Below are positions 41,342 through 50,487 of a stretch of DNA of 64,000 nucleotides, one piece after another. Each line of letters begins with the position of its first letter. Within the stretch, counting starts at the first letter, position 1. This DNA is from Ruegeria sp. R14_0 (GTDB lineage: Bacteria > Pseudomonadota > Alphaproteobacteria > Rhodobacterales > Rhodobacteraceae): contig NZ_JAGHRC010000001.1 in NCBI RefSeq assembly GCF_017743975.1, forward strand, positions 930,001 to 994,000, in the 5' to 3' direction. The notes below the pieces were generated by a model that saw only the letters and a program-made list of their open reading frames with translations, was not told where the DNA came from and searched no databases. The translations under genes and the position numbers were made by a program.

Positions 41342-41926
41342 CTATTCGCGGCCTTGGTTCTCAAGTTGGCTGCCGTCGCCAATCAGCTCGTTGATCCGTG
41401 CAATTGCTGCATCGGTCACGTCCGTTCGATCCGAGCTGAGAAACACGTTGGATCGTTCAATCACGATGGATGCCCCGGATTCGCGCAACAGCTCTATCAG
41501 GATAGGTTGTGCGAGCTCGAAAAAGGTCTGCCGCGCCTCTTCGCTTTGGCGTGCCAGAGCGTCCAGCTTGGCGCGCTGGCCCTCGCGATGAGACTGAACT
41601 TTGTTGTCAAAGGCCTCGGCCAAGGGGCGGAACTCTTCCGGTTCCAGTTCGGCGCGCTTTTCGGTCAGGTCTTTTTCTTCCTTGCTGAGTTCGGCAACAA
41701 TGCGTTCGTTTTCCTGGGCCAGCAAGGCGCTTTCGGATTCGACCTGACGCAAAACGCGTTGGCCAAATTGCGACTCGGTGAACAGACGGTCGCTTGACAA
41801 GGTCAGCACCTCGGCCTGAGGCACGCCCAATTGTTGGGCCTGCAGAGCCGAGCCGCCGATCAAAGCCAACAAAATGCACAGGGCCCGCGAAGGGCCCTGC
41901 ACAATCGAGTAAATTGAGTTCAACAT
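41342..41926 (-). CDS. OmpH/Skp-like periplasmic chaperone
   Basis: 194 residues: signal peptide (LCILLALIGGSALQA, cleaved about residue 30), then VLTLSSDRLFTESQFGQRVL, and a charged coiled-coil region (about 65-135) as in the tentacles of Skp, with LLRESGASIVIERSNVFLSSDRTDVT matching the OmpH C-terminal body. It keeps outer-membrane proteins unfolded for BamA, encoded just upstream on the same strand with a 7-base gap. Confidence 0.9.
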   Translation of the reverse strand: MLNSIYSIVQGPSRALCILLALIGGSALQAQQLGVPQAEVLTLSSDRLFTESQFGQRVLRQVESESALLAQENERIVAELSKEEKDLTEKRAELEPEEFRPLAEAFDNKVQSHREGQRAKLDALARQSEEARQTFFELAQPILIELLRESGASIVIERSNVFLSSDRTDVTDAAIARINELIGDGSQLENQGRE

Positions 41927-41933
41927 CCGGGGA

Positions 41934-44294
41934 TCAGAACCTTGCCTGAACGGTCAGGTCAAAGCTTTGTTCCTTGTCGAAGTCCTCTTTCTTCAGAGCT
42001 TTCGAGAAGTTGAAGCGCAGCGGACCAAAGGGTGTTTCCCACAGAACCGACAACCCGATGACGTGGCGGATGGATCCGTCTGCCCCAACGATGTTGGCGC
42101 CAGCGGTGTTCACATTGTCGATGTTGTACAGGTTACCGACGTCATAGAATACGCCGCCCCGCAGGCCCAGTTCCTCGGGCAGACCCAGCGGGAAATCGGA
42201 TTCGAAACGCGCAACCCAGTAGTAGTTACCGCCGATCGCGTCATCCTGACCGTTGGACAGGTCACGCGGACCCAGACCCGCAGGCTCAAAGCCACGGAAC
42301 GTCTGAGGGCCAAGCAGGAAGCGGTCGATCGTCCGGCTGAAATCGTCGCCACGCCAATGCAGTGCGCCCAATTCCAGAGTGGCGCGCAACACGACCTCTT
42401 CGCTCAACACACGTGTTTGGGCGATACCGCGAGCGGTGGACTTGTAGTACTCATTGTCGCCGCCAAGACCAGCCGCATCAACGCCAATCTCGAACAGGAC
42501 ACCCGCGTTGGGATTCAGACCACCGAGACGGCTGTCATAGACGTACGAGACACCCAAAGAGCTGGACGTTCGCTTGCCCTGATCGATTTCCGACGAGATG
42601 ACGGCACCGTTTATTTCGTCGTCCTGCTGTGTCATCTCGCTGCGGTCCCAGCCATAGCGCACACGTAAGGATGACAGTTCGCCAATGGCATAGCTCAACT
42701 GCGGGTTAAAGAAGATCCGCTGCGTGTCGTAGCTGGCAAAGCTGGAGTTGGTAGAGGCCAGACCCAGACCCAAGTCAAACTGCAACCGGCGACCCAGCAA
42801 ATAGGGTTCGGTGAAGTTCAGGATGTATTGCTCAGAGTCCTGCGCAGTCGACAGGGTCACGCCCAGGTTCTGACCACGGCCGAGGAAGTTCGACTCGTTC
42901 AGGCCAATTGCGATCCCGAAACCGTCCGAGACCGAGTAACTACCGCCGAGGCTTAGAGAGCCGGTGGGTTGTTCCTCGACATCCACGTCCACGATCACCT
43001 GGCTCGGCGAAGACCCTTCACGCGGTTCGACATCTGCCACCGCAAAGAACCCCAGGGCGCGGATACGTTCGGCGCTCTGGCGAATTTCGCGCGGGTTGAA
43101 GGGGTCACCTTCGACCGTGTCAAACTGTCGGCGGATCACGCGGTCCAGCGTTGTTGTGTTGCCTTCGATGTCGATACGCTCAACAAAGATACGCGGGCCA
43201 CGGGTCAGAACGAACTGAACATCCAGCGTCAGATCACGTGGGTTGCGCGTCACGCGCGGTTCAACCCGCAGGAAGTCCACACCCTGCTTCAGGCCCAGTC
43301 GCTCCTGACGCGCAATCGAGTTTTCGATCAGCGACGGCGAATAGGTAACACCCGGTCTGATTTTCAACGCAGCTTGGTATGCCGCCGGGTCCACGCCCGG
43401 AATCTCGCTGACGGTGCTGATTTGGCCGAACGAGAACTTCTGCCCTTCGGTGATATTCATCACCAGGAAGAACGCATCACGCTCGCGCGTGAACTCTACG
43501 TTGGCGCTGTTGACCCGGAAGTCCACGTAACCGCGCGATAGATAGAAGTCGCGGATCACCTGTTTGTCGAATTCGATCCGGTCGGCAATGAACGTGTCGC
43601 CCCGCAGGAAGGTCCGTAGGAAGTTCGCCTGCTTGGTTTCCAGAACGCGACGCAAACGCCGATCCGAGAATGCACGGTTGCCGACAAAGCTGACACGCTC
43701 GACCTCGATCGTTGTGCCTTCGGAAATCTCAAAGACAAGATCGACCCGGTTGTCGCTGCGGCGGATGATACGGGGAATAACCGTGGCCGCGACGCGACCC
43801 TGCGCGGAATAGATCGCAGCGATCTGATCGGCATCTGCTTCGGCAGCCTGCGGCGTAAAGACCCGGCGCGGCTGCGAGTTGATTGCCTCAAGCAGAACGT
43901 CGTCTTTTACCCGACGGTTTCCTTCGATGCTGATCGCATTGATGGTCGGATACTCGGCAACTTCGATGACCAGAGTATTGCCGCGTGGTGTCAGTTCGAC
44001 TGTTTCAAAAACACCACTGTCAAGCAAACGCTGAAAGGCGTCATTCAATTGTCCGGCAGTGACGGTCTGCCCCGGTTGGATACCGGTTCGGGCGATAATC
44101 GTAGACGTTTCGATCCGTCTGTTACCCTCAACATCGAACGAATTGATGGTGTAGCTTTGAGCCTGCGCGACCTCGGGTCGGAAGGTAAAGCCTGCTATAA
44201 AAACAAAGGAAAAAATTAGTAGCGTCTGCCACAAAATCTTGTTTGTTGGCTTCTGCCCCCCGCAGGATGTGCCTGCGCCTCGCCTATCAGTCAT
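41934..44294 (-). CDS. bamA: Outer-membrane protein assembly factor BamA
   Basis: Omp85 insertase. 786 residues: signal peptide (about 1-45, ending AQAQS), five POTRA domains (first: YTINSFDVEGNRRIETSTII; repeats up to about 440), and a C-terminal 16-strand barrel ending in KEDFDKEQSFDLTVQARF with the terminal aromatic insertion signal. The L6 motif region is in TFRGFEPAGLGPRD (VRGF-type). Start ATG at 44294 has weak context; the leader is long and polar before the hydrophobic segment. Confidence 0.97.
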   Translation of the reverse strand: MTDRRGAGTSCGGQKPTNKILWQTLLIFSFVFIAGFTFRPEVAQAQSYTINSFDVEGNRRIETSTIIARTGIQPGQTVTAGQLNDAFQRLLDSGVFETVELTPRGNTLVIEVAEYPTINAISIEGNRRVKDDVLLEAINSQPRRVFTPQAAEADADQIAAIYSAQGRVAATVIPRIIRRSDNRVDLVFEISEGTTIEVERVSFVGNRAFSDRRLRRVLETKQANFLRTFLRGDTFIADRIEFDKQVIRDFYLSRGYVDFRVNSANVEFTRERDAFFLVMNITEGQKFSFGQISTVSEIPGVDPAAYQAALKIRPGVTYSPSLIENSIARQERLGLKQGVDFLRVEPRVTRNPRDLTLDVQFVLTRGPRIFVERIDIEGNTTTLDRVIRRQFDTVEGDPFNPREIRQSAERIRALGFFAVADVEPREGSSPSQVIVDVDVEEQPTGSLSLGGSYSVSDGFGIAIGLNESNFLGRGQNLGVTLSTAQDSEQYILNFTEPYLLGRRLQFDLGLGLASTNSSFASYDTQRIFFNPQLSYAIGELSSLRVRYGWDRSEMTQQDDEINGAVISSEIDQGKRTSSSLGVSYVYDSRLGGLNPNAGVLFEIGVDAAGLGGDNEYYKSTARGIAQTRVLSEEVVLRATLELGALHWRGDDFSRTIDRFLLGPQTFRGFEPAGLGPRDLSNGQDDAIGGNYYWVARFESDFPLGLPEELGLRGGVFYDVGNLYNIDNVNTAGANIVGADGSIRHVIGLSVLWETPFGPLRFNFSKALKKEDFDKEQSFDLTVQARF

Positions 44295-44363
44295 TTTTTT
44301 CTCTACCCAGAATTTTAGGACTTTAGTGTTGAGTAGCGAGATTAAGTTTCCTTGTCAAAACAG

Positions 44364-44392
44364 GAAAAAACAAAGCGGCCCGGTGGACCGCT
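44364..44392 (-). terminator. Intrinsic terminator between small ORF and bamA
   Basis: On the minus strand AGCGG pairs with CCGCT around a CC/GG-rich loop, followed by TTTG and TTTTTT. It separates the 42-aa ORF from bamA, so bamA needs its own promoter downstream. Confidence 0.65.
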
Positions 44393-44421
44393 GTTCGATT
44401 GCACTCAGATCAAAGCGAGAA

Positions 44422-44550
44422 TCACAAAGTGATCACGTAGGCCCATCCGGCCATGGCCAAAGCGGTCATGCCAAAAAACAGGAAGTTGTCCCAGTTCAAC
44501 ATGAACAGGAAACTAAAGCTTTTGTATGATTTCCGCAGCGCTTTGGTCAC
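44422..44550 (-). CDS. Predicted 42-aa single-span membrane protein
   Basis: Reading from GTG at 44550 gives 42 residues: basic start MTKALRKSYKSFSFLFMLNW, a turn DNF, then hydrophobic LFFGMTALAMAGWAYVITL to the stop. AGAGG lies 6 bases before the GTG and a terminator follows 30 bases after the stop. The charge distribution (positive inside) and aromatic belt are those of a real small membrane protein. It lies between rseP and bamA, in an envelope-biogenesis block. Function unknown; no family recognised. Confidence 0.55.
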   Translation of the reverse strand: MTKALRKSYKSFSFLFMLNWDNFLFFGMTALAMAGWAYVITL

Positions 44551-44640
44551 TTTGAGCCTCTGACACAAAAAACATTCGTGTCAGAGTTTAGGTTTGGATT
44601 GGGGCAAAAATGCGGCTTTTGTATGAGGTGTCGGCCACAA

Positions 44641-45993
44641 TCAGCAGAAGAGATCGTTCGATACCGAGAAGATCATCAAGCCCAGGATCAGTGAAATGCC
44701 CACGCCCATCAGTACCTTCAAGGCACCGTCGCTGGGTGGCTTCCCGGTGACTGCCTCATAGGCGTAGAACACAAGGTGACCCCCATCCAGCGCCGGGATT
44801 GGGAACAGGTTCAGCAGACCGACTGCCGTCGACAAAACCGCGATAAAGAAAATGAAACTCTGCGCGCCCTGGCTGGCCATTGCGCCCGAGGTTTCGGCGA
44901 TGCCAATCGGGCCGGACATGTTACAGGTGCTGATGGCACCGGTGATCATGTGCCAAATCCCGGACAGCGACCCGTCGATGATCCGAACGGTTTGACGAGC
45001 ACCACCTGCAAGCGAATCCCACAGTCCCGCGGCTTCGGTTGCCGGTTCAATCATCATGCCGCCGACGATGCCAATGCGCCAATGGGTTACAAATCCACCT
45101 TCGGGTTGCGGCTCGTCCGTGCGTCTTGGGGCGAGCGCAAACTCAAGATCGGCCCCATCGCGCCAAACGTTCAGCAGCAACACCTTACCGTCAGATCCTT
45201 CGACGTGCTCTTTCAATTGTTCGAACGCGAAGATCGGGTCACCGTTGACCGAGGTGATGACATCACCCTGCTTCAGATCAATGTCCATTGCAGCGCTGCG
45301 GGGCGCAACCTGCTGAATCAAAGGCGGGAACAGCCATGGGGCAGACACATCCAGTGTTTGCCCATCCCGGATGATCGTATAGTCAAGAACCGGCTCGACC
45401 GGCAGTGCGTCAGTGAATTCGCTCCACGCGCCCTCCACCTCGGAATCGGGCAGCGGAATGCCAGCGATGGCAATGATCTCATCCCCGTCCTGCAGTTCCT
45501 GAACAGTACCCGGTAGCGGATGCAATGCCCCAACGGTCAGAGGCTCTTTGGTCACGCCTTGTGTCAGAAAAATCATCCCGAACACCAGGATCGACATCAC
45601 AAAGTTAAACACAGGACCGGCGGCAACGGTGGCAGCACGCGCCCAAAGTGGTGCGCCATGCATGGTGCGACGCAAATTCTCGGGGCTTTGTTCGACAATC
45701 TCGTTCATGGCGGCTTCGTCTTTGCCCGAAGCGGCATTGGCATCACCAAGGAATTTCACATATCCGCCAAAGGGTAACGCCGCGATCTGCCAGCGGGTAC
45801 CGCGTTTGTCGACGCGGCTCCAGAGAATGGGACCGAACCCGATCGAGAACACCTCGGCATGGATGCCCGACCAGCGCCCAACAATGTAATGACCGTATTC
45901 ATGCACTGCCACGATCACCGAAAGCGCGATGACAAAGGCAACAATCGTATAAAGCAAGTTGCCGAACTGAGGGATCAGAGAGATTACGTCCAA
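44641..45993 (-). CDS. rseP: RIP metalloprotease RseP
   Basis: Site-2 intramembrane protease that cleaves anti-sigma factors and remnant signal peptides. 450 residues: zinc motif HEYGH (31-35) in the first membrane helix, a periplasmic part with two PDZ-like segments (PLTVGALHPLPGTVQELQDGDEIIAIAG and VAPRSAAMDIDLKQGDVITSVNG), and NLFPIPALDGGHLVFYAYE, carrying the LDG motif. I choose the TTG at 45993, five bases past the dxr stop with AGGA upstream, because the family begins with LDVISLIPQFG-like sequence; an ATG at 46026 would overlap dxr. Confidence 0.94.
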   Translation of the reverse strand: MDVISLIPQFGNLLYTIVAFVIALSVIVAVHEYGHYIVGRWSGIHAEVFSIGFGPILWSRVDKRGTRWQIAALPFGGYVKFLGDANAASGKDEAAMNEIVEQSPENLRRTMHGAPLWARAATVAAGPVFNFVMSILVFGMIFLTQGVTKEPLTVGALHPLPGTVQELQDGDEIIAIAGIPLPDSEVEGAWSEFTDALPVEPVLDYTIIRDGQTLDVSAPWLFPPLIQQVAPRSAAMDIDLKQGDVITSVNGDPIFAFEQLKEHVEGSDGKVLLLNVWRDGADLEFALAPRRTDEPQPEGGFVTHWRIGIVGGMMIEPATEAAGLWDSLAGGARQTVRIIDGSLSGIWHMITGAISTCNMSGPIGIAETSGAMASQGAQSFIFFIAVLSTAVGLLNLFPIPALDGGHLVFYAYEAVTGKPPSDGALKVLMGVGISLILGLMIFSVSNDLFC

Positions 45994-45997
45994 AGTT

Positions 45998-47170
45998 TTA
46001 TCCTGCTCGTTGGATGACAAAGTCATCAACCCACGTACGTGCCAAATGGTCCGTTCGCACCACGTTATCAAGAGTTAAAGGGGCATCAATAAGGCCGTCC
46101 GAGGCCCCAAATCTGTCCAGAACGGCTTCGACGATATCGGCCATCTGCAGAAAGCCAATCTCGCGCGCGATGAACCGATCCAGCGCCCGTTCTTTCGCTG
46201 CGTTGAACACGGCCCCCGACAGTCCGCCACGTTCCATCACATTGCGCGCCAGACGCAGGGCCGGATAGCGCGCTTCATCCGGTTCGTTGAACCGCAACTG
46301 ACCCAGTTTCGCCAGGTCCAGCCGTGGGACGGGCAAATCGCGGCGATCCGGCCAATGCAAAGCGTAGCCGATAGCATGTCGCATGTCCGGCGCGCCCATA
46401 TGGGCCATGACGCCACCGTCATTGAAACCCACTAGTGCGTGGACGATGGATTCAGGATGTACCAGAACCTCGATCTGCTTTTGGGAAACGCCAAAGAACT
46501 CTTTGGTTTCAATCAGCTCAAGCGCTTTGTTGAACATCGATGCGCTGTCTATCGTAATCCGCTGCCCCATGTTCCAATTTGGATGGCTTGAGGCCTGTTC
46601 AACCGTCGCCTTGGCCAAATCGCTCAGGGGCCAGTCACGAAATGCGCCGCCGCTTGCCGTGATGATGATACGTTCGACCGCATCCATGTTTTCGCCCACA
46701 AGGGCCTGAAACACGGCTGAGTGTTCACTGTCCACCGGTAAAAGCCGGGCATTGTTCGCTTTGGCTGTCTCCAGAACCAGCGCTCCGGCGCAGACCAGGG
46801 TTTCCTTGTTGGCCAGGGCCAACGTCGCGCCTTGTTTGAGGACCTCAAGGCCGGGTTCCAGCCCAGCAGCGCCAACGATTGCCGACATGACCCAGTCCGC
46901 TGATCGAGCCGCGGCCTCGGCCAGTGCCTTTGGGCCTGCCGCAGCTTCGACGTTGGAGCCCGCCAACGCCGCGCGAAGATCGGGCAATCGGTCTTCATAA
47001 GCCGTAACCGCGACATCTGCATTCAGGCGACGGGCATCCTCGGCCAATTTGTTGATATTGGCCCCGCCCGTCAGCGCGACCACGTCATAAGCTGTCGGAT
47101 CGCGGTCAATCAGGTCAACGGTGTTTTGCCCGATGGATCCGGTCGCGCCCAGAATTGAGATTTTGCGCAT
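45998..47170 (-). CDS. dxr: 1-deoxy-D-xylulose-5-phosphate reductoisomerase
   Basis: Second enzyme of the MEP isoprenoid pathway (NADPH, Mg/Mn). 390 residues: NADPH site ISILGATGSIGQNTVDLID, metal and substrate region LPVDSEHSAVFQALVG, ITASGGAFRDWPLSDL and GQRITIDSASMFNKALELIE. Starts one base inside the end of cdsA (TGATG). It supplies precursors for undecaprenyl diphosphate made by the adjacent uppS. Confidence 0.97.
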   Translation of the reverse strand: MRKISILGATGSIGQNTVDLIDRDPTAYDVVALTGGANINKLAEDARRLNADVAVTAYEDRLPDLRAALAGSNVEAAAGPKALAEAAARSADWVMSAIVGAAGLEPGLEVLKQGATLALANKETLVCAGALVLETAKANNARLLPVDSEHSAVFQALVGENMDAVERIIITASGGAFRDWPLSDLAKATVEQASSHPNWNMGQRITIDSASMFNKALELIETKEFFGVSQKQIEVLVHPESIVHALVGFNDGGVMAHMGAPDMRHAIGYALHWPDRRDLPVPRLDLAKLGQLRFNEPDEARYPALRLARNVMERGGLSGAVFNAAKERALDRFIAREIGFLQMADIVEAVLDRFGASDGLIDAPLTLDNVVRTDHLARTWVDDFVIQRAG

Positions 47171-47952
47171 CACATGGCTCCGGGGGAATAGAGAATTCCC
47201 GCGATCAAAACGAATAAGGCTGCGCCCATCATGCCGTCGAACCGATCCAGAAAACCGCCATGGCCCGGAATAAGGTTCGAGCTGTCTTTGACACCGAACT
47301 TACGCTTGGTCGCGCTTTCGACGATGTCTCCAGCTTGACTGGCCATCGAGGCAAGCACCGAGATCACGACAAACAATACGCCAAATCCAGCGTGGACGGC
47401 AAAAATCGTTCCGACAACAGCTGCAGCGGCCCAACCGCCCGCGGTGCCGGACCATGTTTTCTTAGGGCTGACCTTGGGCCAGAACTTAGGGCCACCAAAG
47501 GTTTTGCCCACAAAATACCCCGCCACGTCCGTTGCCACGACCACCGAGATCAACCAGACCATCCAGCCAAAGCCCATGTTTTCGCGGATCGAGATGAAAC
47601 CCAGACCAGAAGCTGCGATCCAGATGGCAAACAACACATAGGTTCCTTTGGACCGGCCGACCTGCCCTGCCCCAACCAGTGCTGGGGCCAACAGGATCGG
47701 CAACGTATAAAGCGGTGGAAGGTGGTAACTCAGGATAACCGCCACGCCGGTTAATATGCCAAGCTGGATTGCGACGCCGTTTCGACTCGGGTCGATCATT
47801 CGGACCAATTCCCAGGTCATCAGCCCACAAGCGATTGCAATGAAGGTTTCGAACCACAGGCCGCCGAGCCAAACCTCGACCGCGCCGATGCAGACCAGCA
47901 CCACCGCCGACAGGACGCGTGCGGTCAGGTCAGACCATCGGCCTTCGCTCAT
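47170..47952 (-). CDS. cdsA: Phosphatidate cytidylyltransferase
   Basis: CdsA makes CDP-diacylglycerol for phospholipid headgroup addition. 260 residues with about seven membrane segments and the C-terminal signature KRKFGVKDSSNLIPGHGGFLDRFDG. The ATG at 47952 overlaps the uppS stop as ATGA; a longer ORF upstream is only the shadow of uppS. Confidence 0.95.
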   Translation of the reverse strand: MSEGRWSDLTARVLSAVVLVCIGAVEVWLGGLWFETFIAIACGLMTWELVRMIDPSRNGVAIQLGILTGVAVILSYHLPPLYTLPILLAPALVGAGQVGRSKGTYVLFAIWIAASGLGFISIRENMGFGWMVWLISVVVATDVAGYFVGKTFGGPKFWPKVSPKKTWSGTAGGWAAAAVVGTIFAVHAGFGVLFVVISVLASMASQAGDIVESATKRKFGVKDSSNLIPGHGGFLDRFDGMMGAALFVLIAGILYSPGAM

Positions 47953-48674
47953 GCCGGGACAGCTCCAAATCGTCTGTCGCGGCGTCCAAAGCTGCGGCAC
48001 AGACGCTCCAACTCGGCCGAGGTGAAGTCGGGCCATAGTGTGTCGATGAATTCGTATTCCGAATAGGCCGACTGCCACAGAAGAAAGTTCGAAATTCTCG
48101 CTTCGCCGCTGGTGCGAATGACGAGGTCAGGATCGGGAAGAACACGTGTATCCAGATACTTGGGTAGCGTTTCTTCATCCACATCTTCGGGGCGCAAGCG
48201 TCCTTCGGCCACGTCGCGCGCCAGACGCTTGGTTGCCCGCGCAACCTCATCTCGACCGCCGTAGTTCAGCGCGATGGTCAGGTGCACCAAGTCATTGTGC
48301 TGAGTGGCAGCTTCCAGCGTGTCCATCAGGTCGATCAGCTTGGAGTCCAGTCGCACGCGGTCGCCGATAAAGCGGACCCGCACACCAGCCTGCGTCAGGT
48401 TGCGCGTCTCTTTGACGATATAGCGGCGAAACAGGTTCATCAGTCCGGCCACTTCGACCTGAGTCCGTTTCCAGTTCTCGGTCGAGAACGCGAAAACCGT
48501 AAGATACTTGATGCCCAACCCGGGGCATGCCTCGACCACTTCGCGGACGCGCTTTGCACCTGCCTGATGCCCAAACAGCCGGGGCCGTTTGCGTGCCTGT
48601 GCCCAACGGCCATTGCCATCCATAATGATGGCAACGTGGCGTGGGCCTTTCGGCGTTTGAGCGGTATCGGGCAT
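47949..48674 (-). CDS. uppS: Undecaprenyl diphosphate synthase
   Basis: Cis-prenyltransferase making the C55 carrier for peptidoglycan and O-antigen. 241 residues: HVAIIMDGNGRWAQARKRPR, catalytic Asp in MDGNGRW; YLTVFAFSTENWKR; LTIALNYGGRDEVARA; LVIRTSGEARISNFLLWQSAYSEYEF. Follows frr after 9 bases in the frr-uppS-cdsA-dxr-rseP operon. Confidence 0.97.
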   Translation of the reverse strand: MPDTAQTPKGPRHVAIIMDGNGRWAQARKRPRLFGHQAGAKRVREVVEACPGLGIKYLTVFAFSTENWKRTQVEVAGLMNLFRRYIVKETRNLTQAGVRVRFIGDRVRLDSKLIDLMDTLEAATQHNDLVHLTIALNYGGRDEVARATKRLARDVAEGRLRPEDVDEETLPKYLDTRVLPDPDLVIRTSGEARISNFLLWQSAYSEYEFIDTLWPDFTSAELERLCRSFGRRDRRFGAVPA

Positions 48675-48683
48675 ATCCGGGGC

Positions 48684-49247
48684 TCAGACCTGCATGATCT
48701 CCGCCTGCTTGGTCTCAAGCGCGGCGTCAACGGTTTTGATCATTTCGTCGGTCAGATCCTGAACTTCGCTTTCCCAGAACTTCTGATCGTCTTCCGACAT
48801 GCCGTCGGCCTTGGCTTTCTTGATCTGGTCCATACCATCGCGACGGACGTTACGGATCGAAACGCGGGCGTGTTCGGCATATTGTCCGGCGACTTTGCCC
48901 AGTTCGCGGCGGCGCTCTTCGTTCAGTTCGGGGATCGGCAGCATGATTATAGTGCCGTTCAGCTGCGGGTTGATACCCAGACCGCTTTCACGGATGGCTT
49001 TCTCGACCTTGCCCACCAGGCCCTTGTCCCAGACATTCACAGTGACCATGCGGGGCTCGGGCACGTTCACGGTACCAACTTGATTGATCGGGGTCATCGA
49101 GCCATAAGCGTCAACCATCACCGGTTCCAGCATCGAGGCCGACGCACGGCCTGTTCGCAACGAGGCGAATTCCGTTCTCAGGTTGCCCATCGCGCCTTCC
49201 ATGCGGCGCTTCAGATCGTCGGTGTCCAGTTCAAAATCGTCAGACAT
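48684..49247 (-). CDS. frr: Ribosome recycling factor
   Basis: RRF splits post-termination ribosomes together with EF-G. 187 residues: [40 protein letters not shown], and the C-terminal half [21 protein letters not shown] use the ATG at 49247, 8 bases after GGGAG; a GTG three codons upstream is possible. tsf and rpsB, its usual upstream neighbours, are 48 kb away at the start of this window. Confidence 0.97.
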   Translation of the reverse strand: MSDDFELDTDDLKRRMEGAMGNLRTEFASLRTGRASASMLEPVMVDAYGSMTPINQVGTVNVPEPRMVTVNVWDKGLVGKVEKAIRESGLGINPQLNGTIIMLPIPELNEERRRELGKVAGQYAEHARVSIRNVRRDGMDQIKKAKADGMSEDDQKFWESEVQDLTDEMIKTVDAALETKQAEIMQV

Positions 49248-49381
49248 GCTGCTCACTCCCCGTCTTCAGGTGCTGTTTGCATGGCTCATAGTCCATCGCA
49301 ATTGGGATGTATAGCAATGATGATCGGGAATTGCGCCAATGGCCAGAGGTGTTTCTGACAATTTCGGGTTCTTTCAAAGGC

Positions 49382-49415
49382 AAAAGGACCGATCTGGGCG
49401 CGCCATGACCGGTCC
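49382..49415 (-). terminator. Probable terminator after acuI
   Basis: GGACCG and CGGTCC, with a mismatch then one more pair, enclose a GC-rich loop; on the minus strand the stem is followed by TTTT. It lies 18 bases beyond the acuI stop. Confidence 0.5.
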
Positions 49416-49432
49416 AATCCTTCGTGCGGGAA

Positions 49433-50428
49433 TCAAGCGTTAACGTCGACGACCACGCGACCCTTGACCTGACCCTTGAGGATATCAGCACCCAATTGTG
49501 GCAGATCCCTCAAGGTTGCGGGGTGGACCATCGCCTCGAGCTTGTCCATCGGCAGATCGGTCGCAACGCGCTGCCATGCGCGCACGCGGTTGGCGTAGGG
49601 CTGCATCACGCTGTCGATGCCCAGAAGGTTCACGCCCCGCAACAGGAACGGAATGACGCTGGCAGGCAACCCTGCCCCGCCAGCCAAACCTACCGCTGCG
49701 ACCGAGGCCCCGTATTTCATCTGCCCCAGTACACGCGCCAGCATCTCGCCCCCGACCGCATCAATACACCCAGCCCAGGTCTCGCTTTCCAGCGGGCGTT
49801 TCACGGTTTCATTGAGGTCCTCGCGCGGAACAATCGTGGTCGCACCGAGGGACTTGAGGTAATCGCCTGCCTCTGGTCGGCCGGTTACAGCGGCCACTTC
49901 ATAGCCCAGATTGGCCAGAATGGCGGTCGCGACAGAACCAACACCGCCTGCAGCCCCCGTCACCAGAACTGGACCCTGCCCCGGTTCCATGCCTTGATCC
50001 TCAAGCGCCATAACGGCCAGCATTGCGGTAAATCCGGCGGTGCCGACGGCCATTGCTTGCCGCGTGTCCAGACCTTCGGGCAGCGGCACCAGCCAGTCGG
50101 CCAGCGCATTTGCTTTCTGCGAATAGCCACCCCAATGCGCCTCACCCACACGCCAGCCGGTCAGAACCACCTTGTCGCCGGGCTTGTAACGCTCGTCCGA
50201 GGATGCCTCGACCGTGCCGCTGTAGTCGACGCCAGGCACATGCGGATAGCTGCGCACCAGACCACCACCCTTGGGCGACATGCACAGCCCGTCCTTGTAG
50301 TTTACGGTCGAATACTCAACGGCAATCGTCACCTCGCCATGAGGCAGATCGCTTTCGGAAAGCTGTTTGACCGACGCGCTTGCCAGACCGCTGTCTTCGT
50401 CCTTATCCATCACCAATGCATTGAACAT
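49433..50428 (-). CDS. acuI: Acryloyl-CoA reductase AcuI (MDR family)
   Basis: NADPH-dependent reduction of acryloyl-CoA to propionyl-CoA, which detoxifies acrylate formed from DMSP. 331 residues: GroES-like domain with STVNYKDGLCMSPKGGGLVRSYPHVPGVDYSGTV, Rossmann site GPVLVTGAAGGVGSVATAIL (about 150-170), and the C-terminal MDKLEAMVHPATLRDLPQLG. YhdH/AcuI family, zinc-free. It lies 59 bases downstream of dmdA on the same strand, the pairing known in Ruegeria, so I am confident in the DMSP context. Confidence 0.93.
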   Translation of the reverse strand: MFNALVMDKDEDSGLASASVKQLSESDLPHGEVTIAVEYSTVNYKDGLCMSPKGGGLVRSYPHVPGVDYSGTVEASSDERYKPGDKVVLTGWRVGEAHWGGYSQKANALADWLVPLPEGLDTRQAMAVGTAGFTAMLAVMALEDQGMEPGQGPVLVTGAAGGVGSVATAILANLGYEVAAVTGRPEAGDYLKSLGATTIVPREDLNETVKRPLESETWAGCIDAVGGEMLARVLGQMKYGASVAAVGLAGGAGLPASVIPFLLRGVNLLGIDSVMQPYANRVRAWQRVATDLPMDKLEAMVHPATLRDLPQLGADILKGQVKGRVVVDVNA

Positions 50429-50487
50429 TTCAACTTTCCCTTCTTTTTCAAAGCGTCACCAGCCAATGCTGATGCCCGTATTCCCAA

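Noticed and set aside
44295..44640. The 346-base gap before bamA as an empty region
   Set aside because: It holds a plausible 42-aa ORF and a terminator, both listed above.
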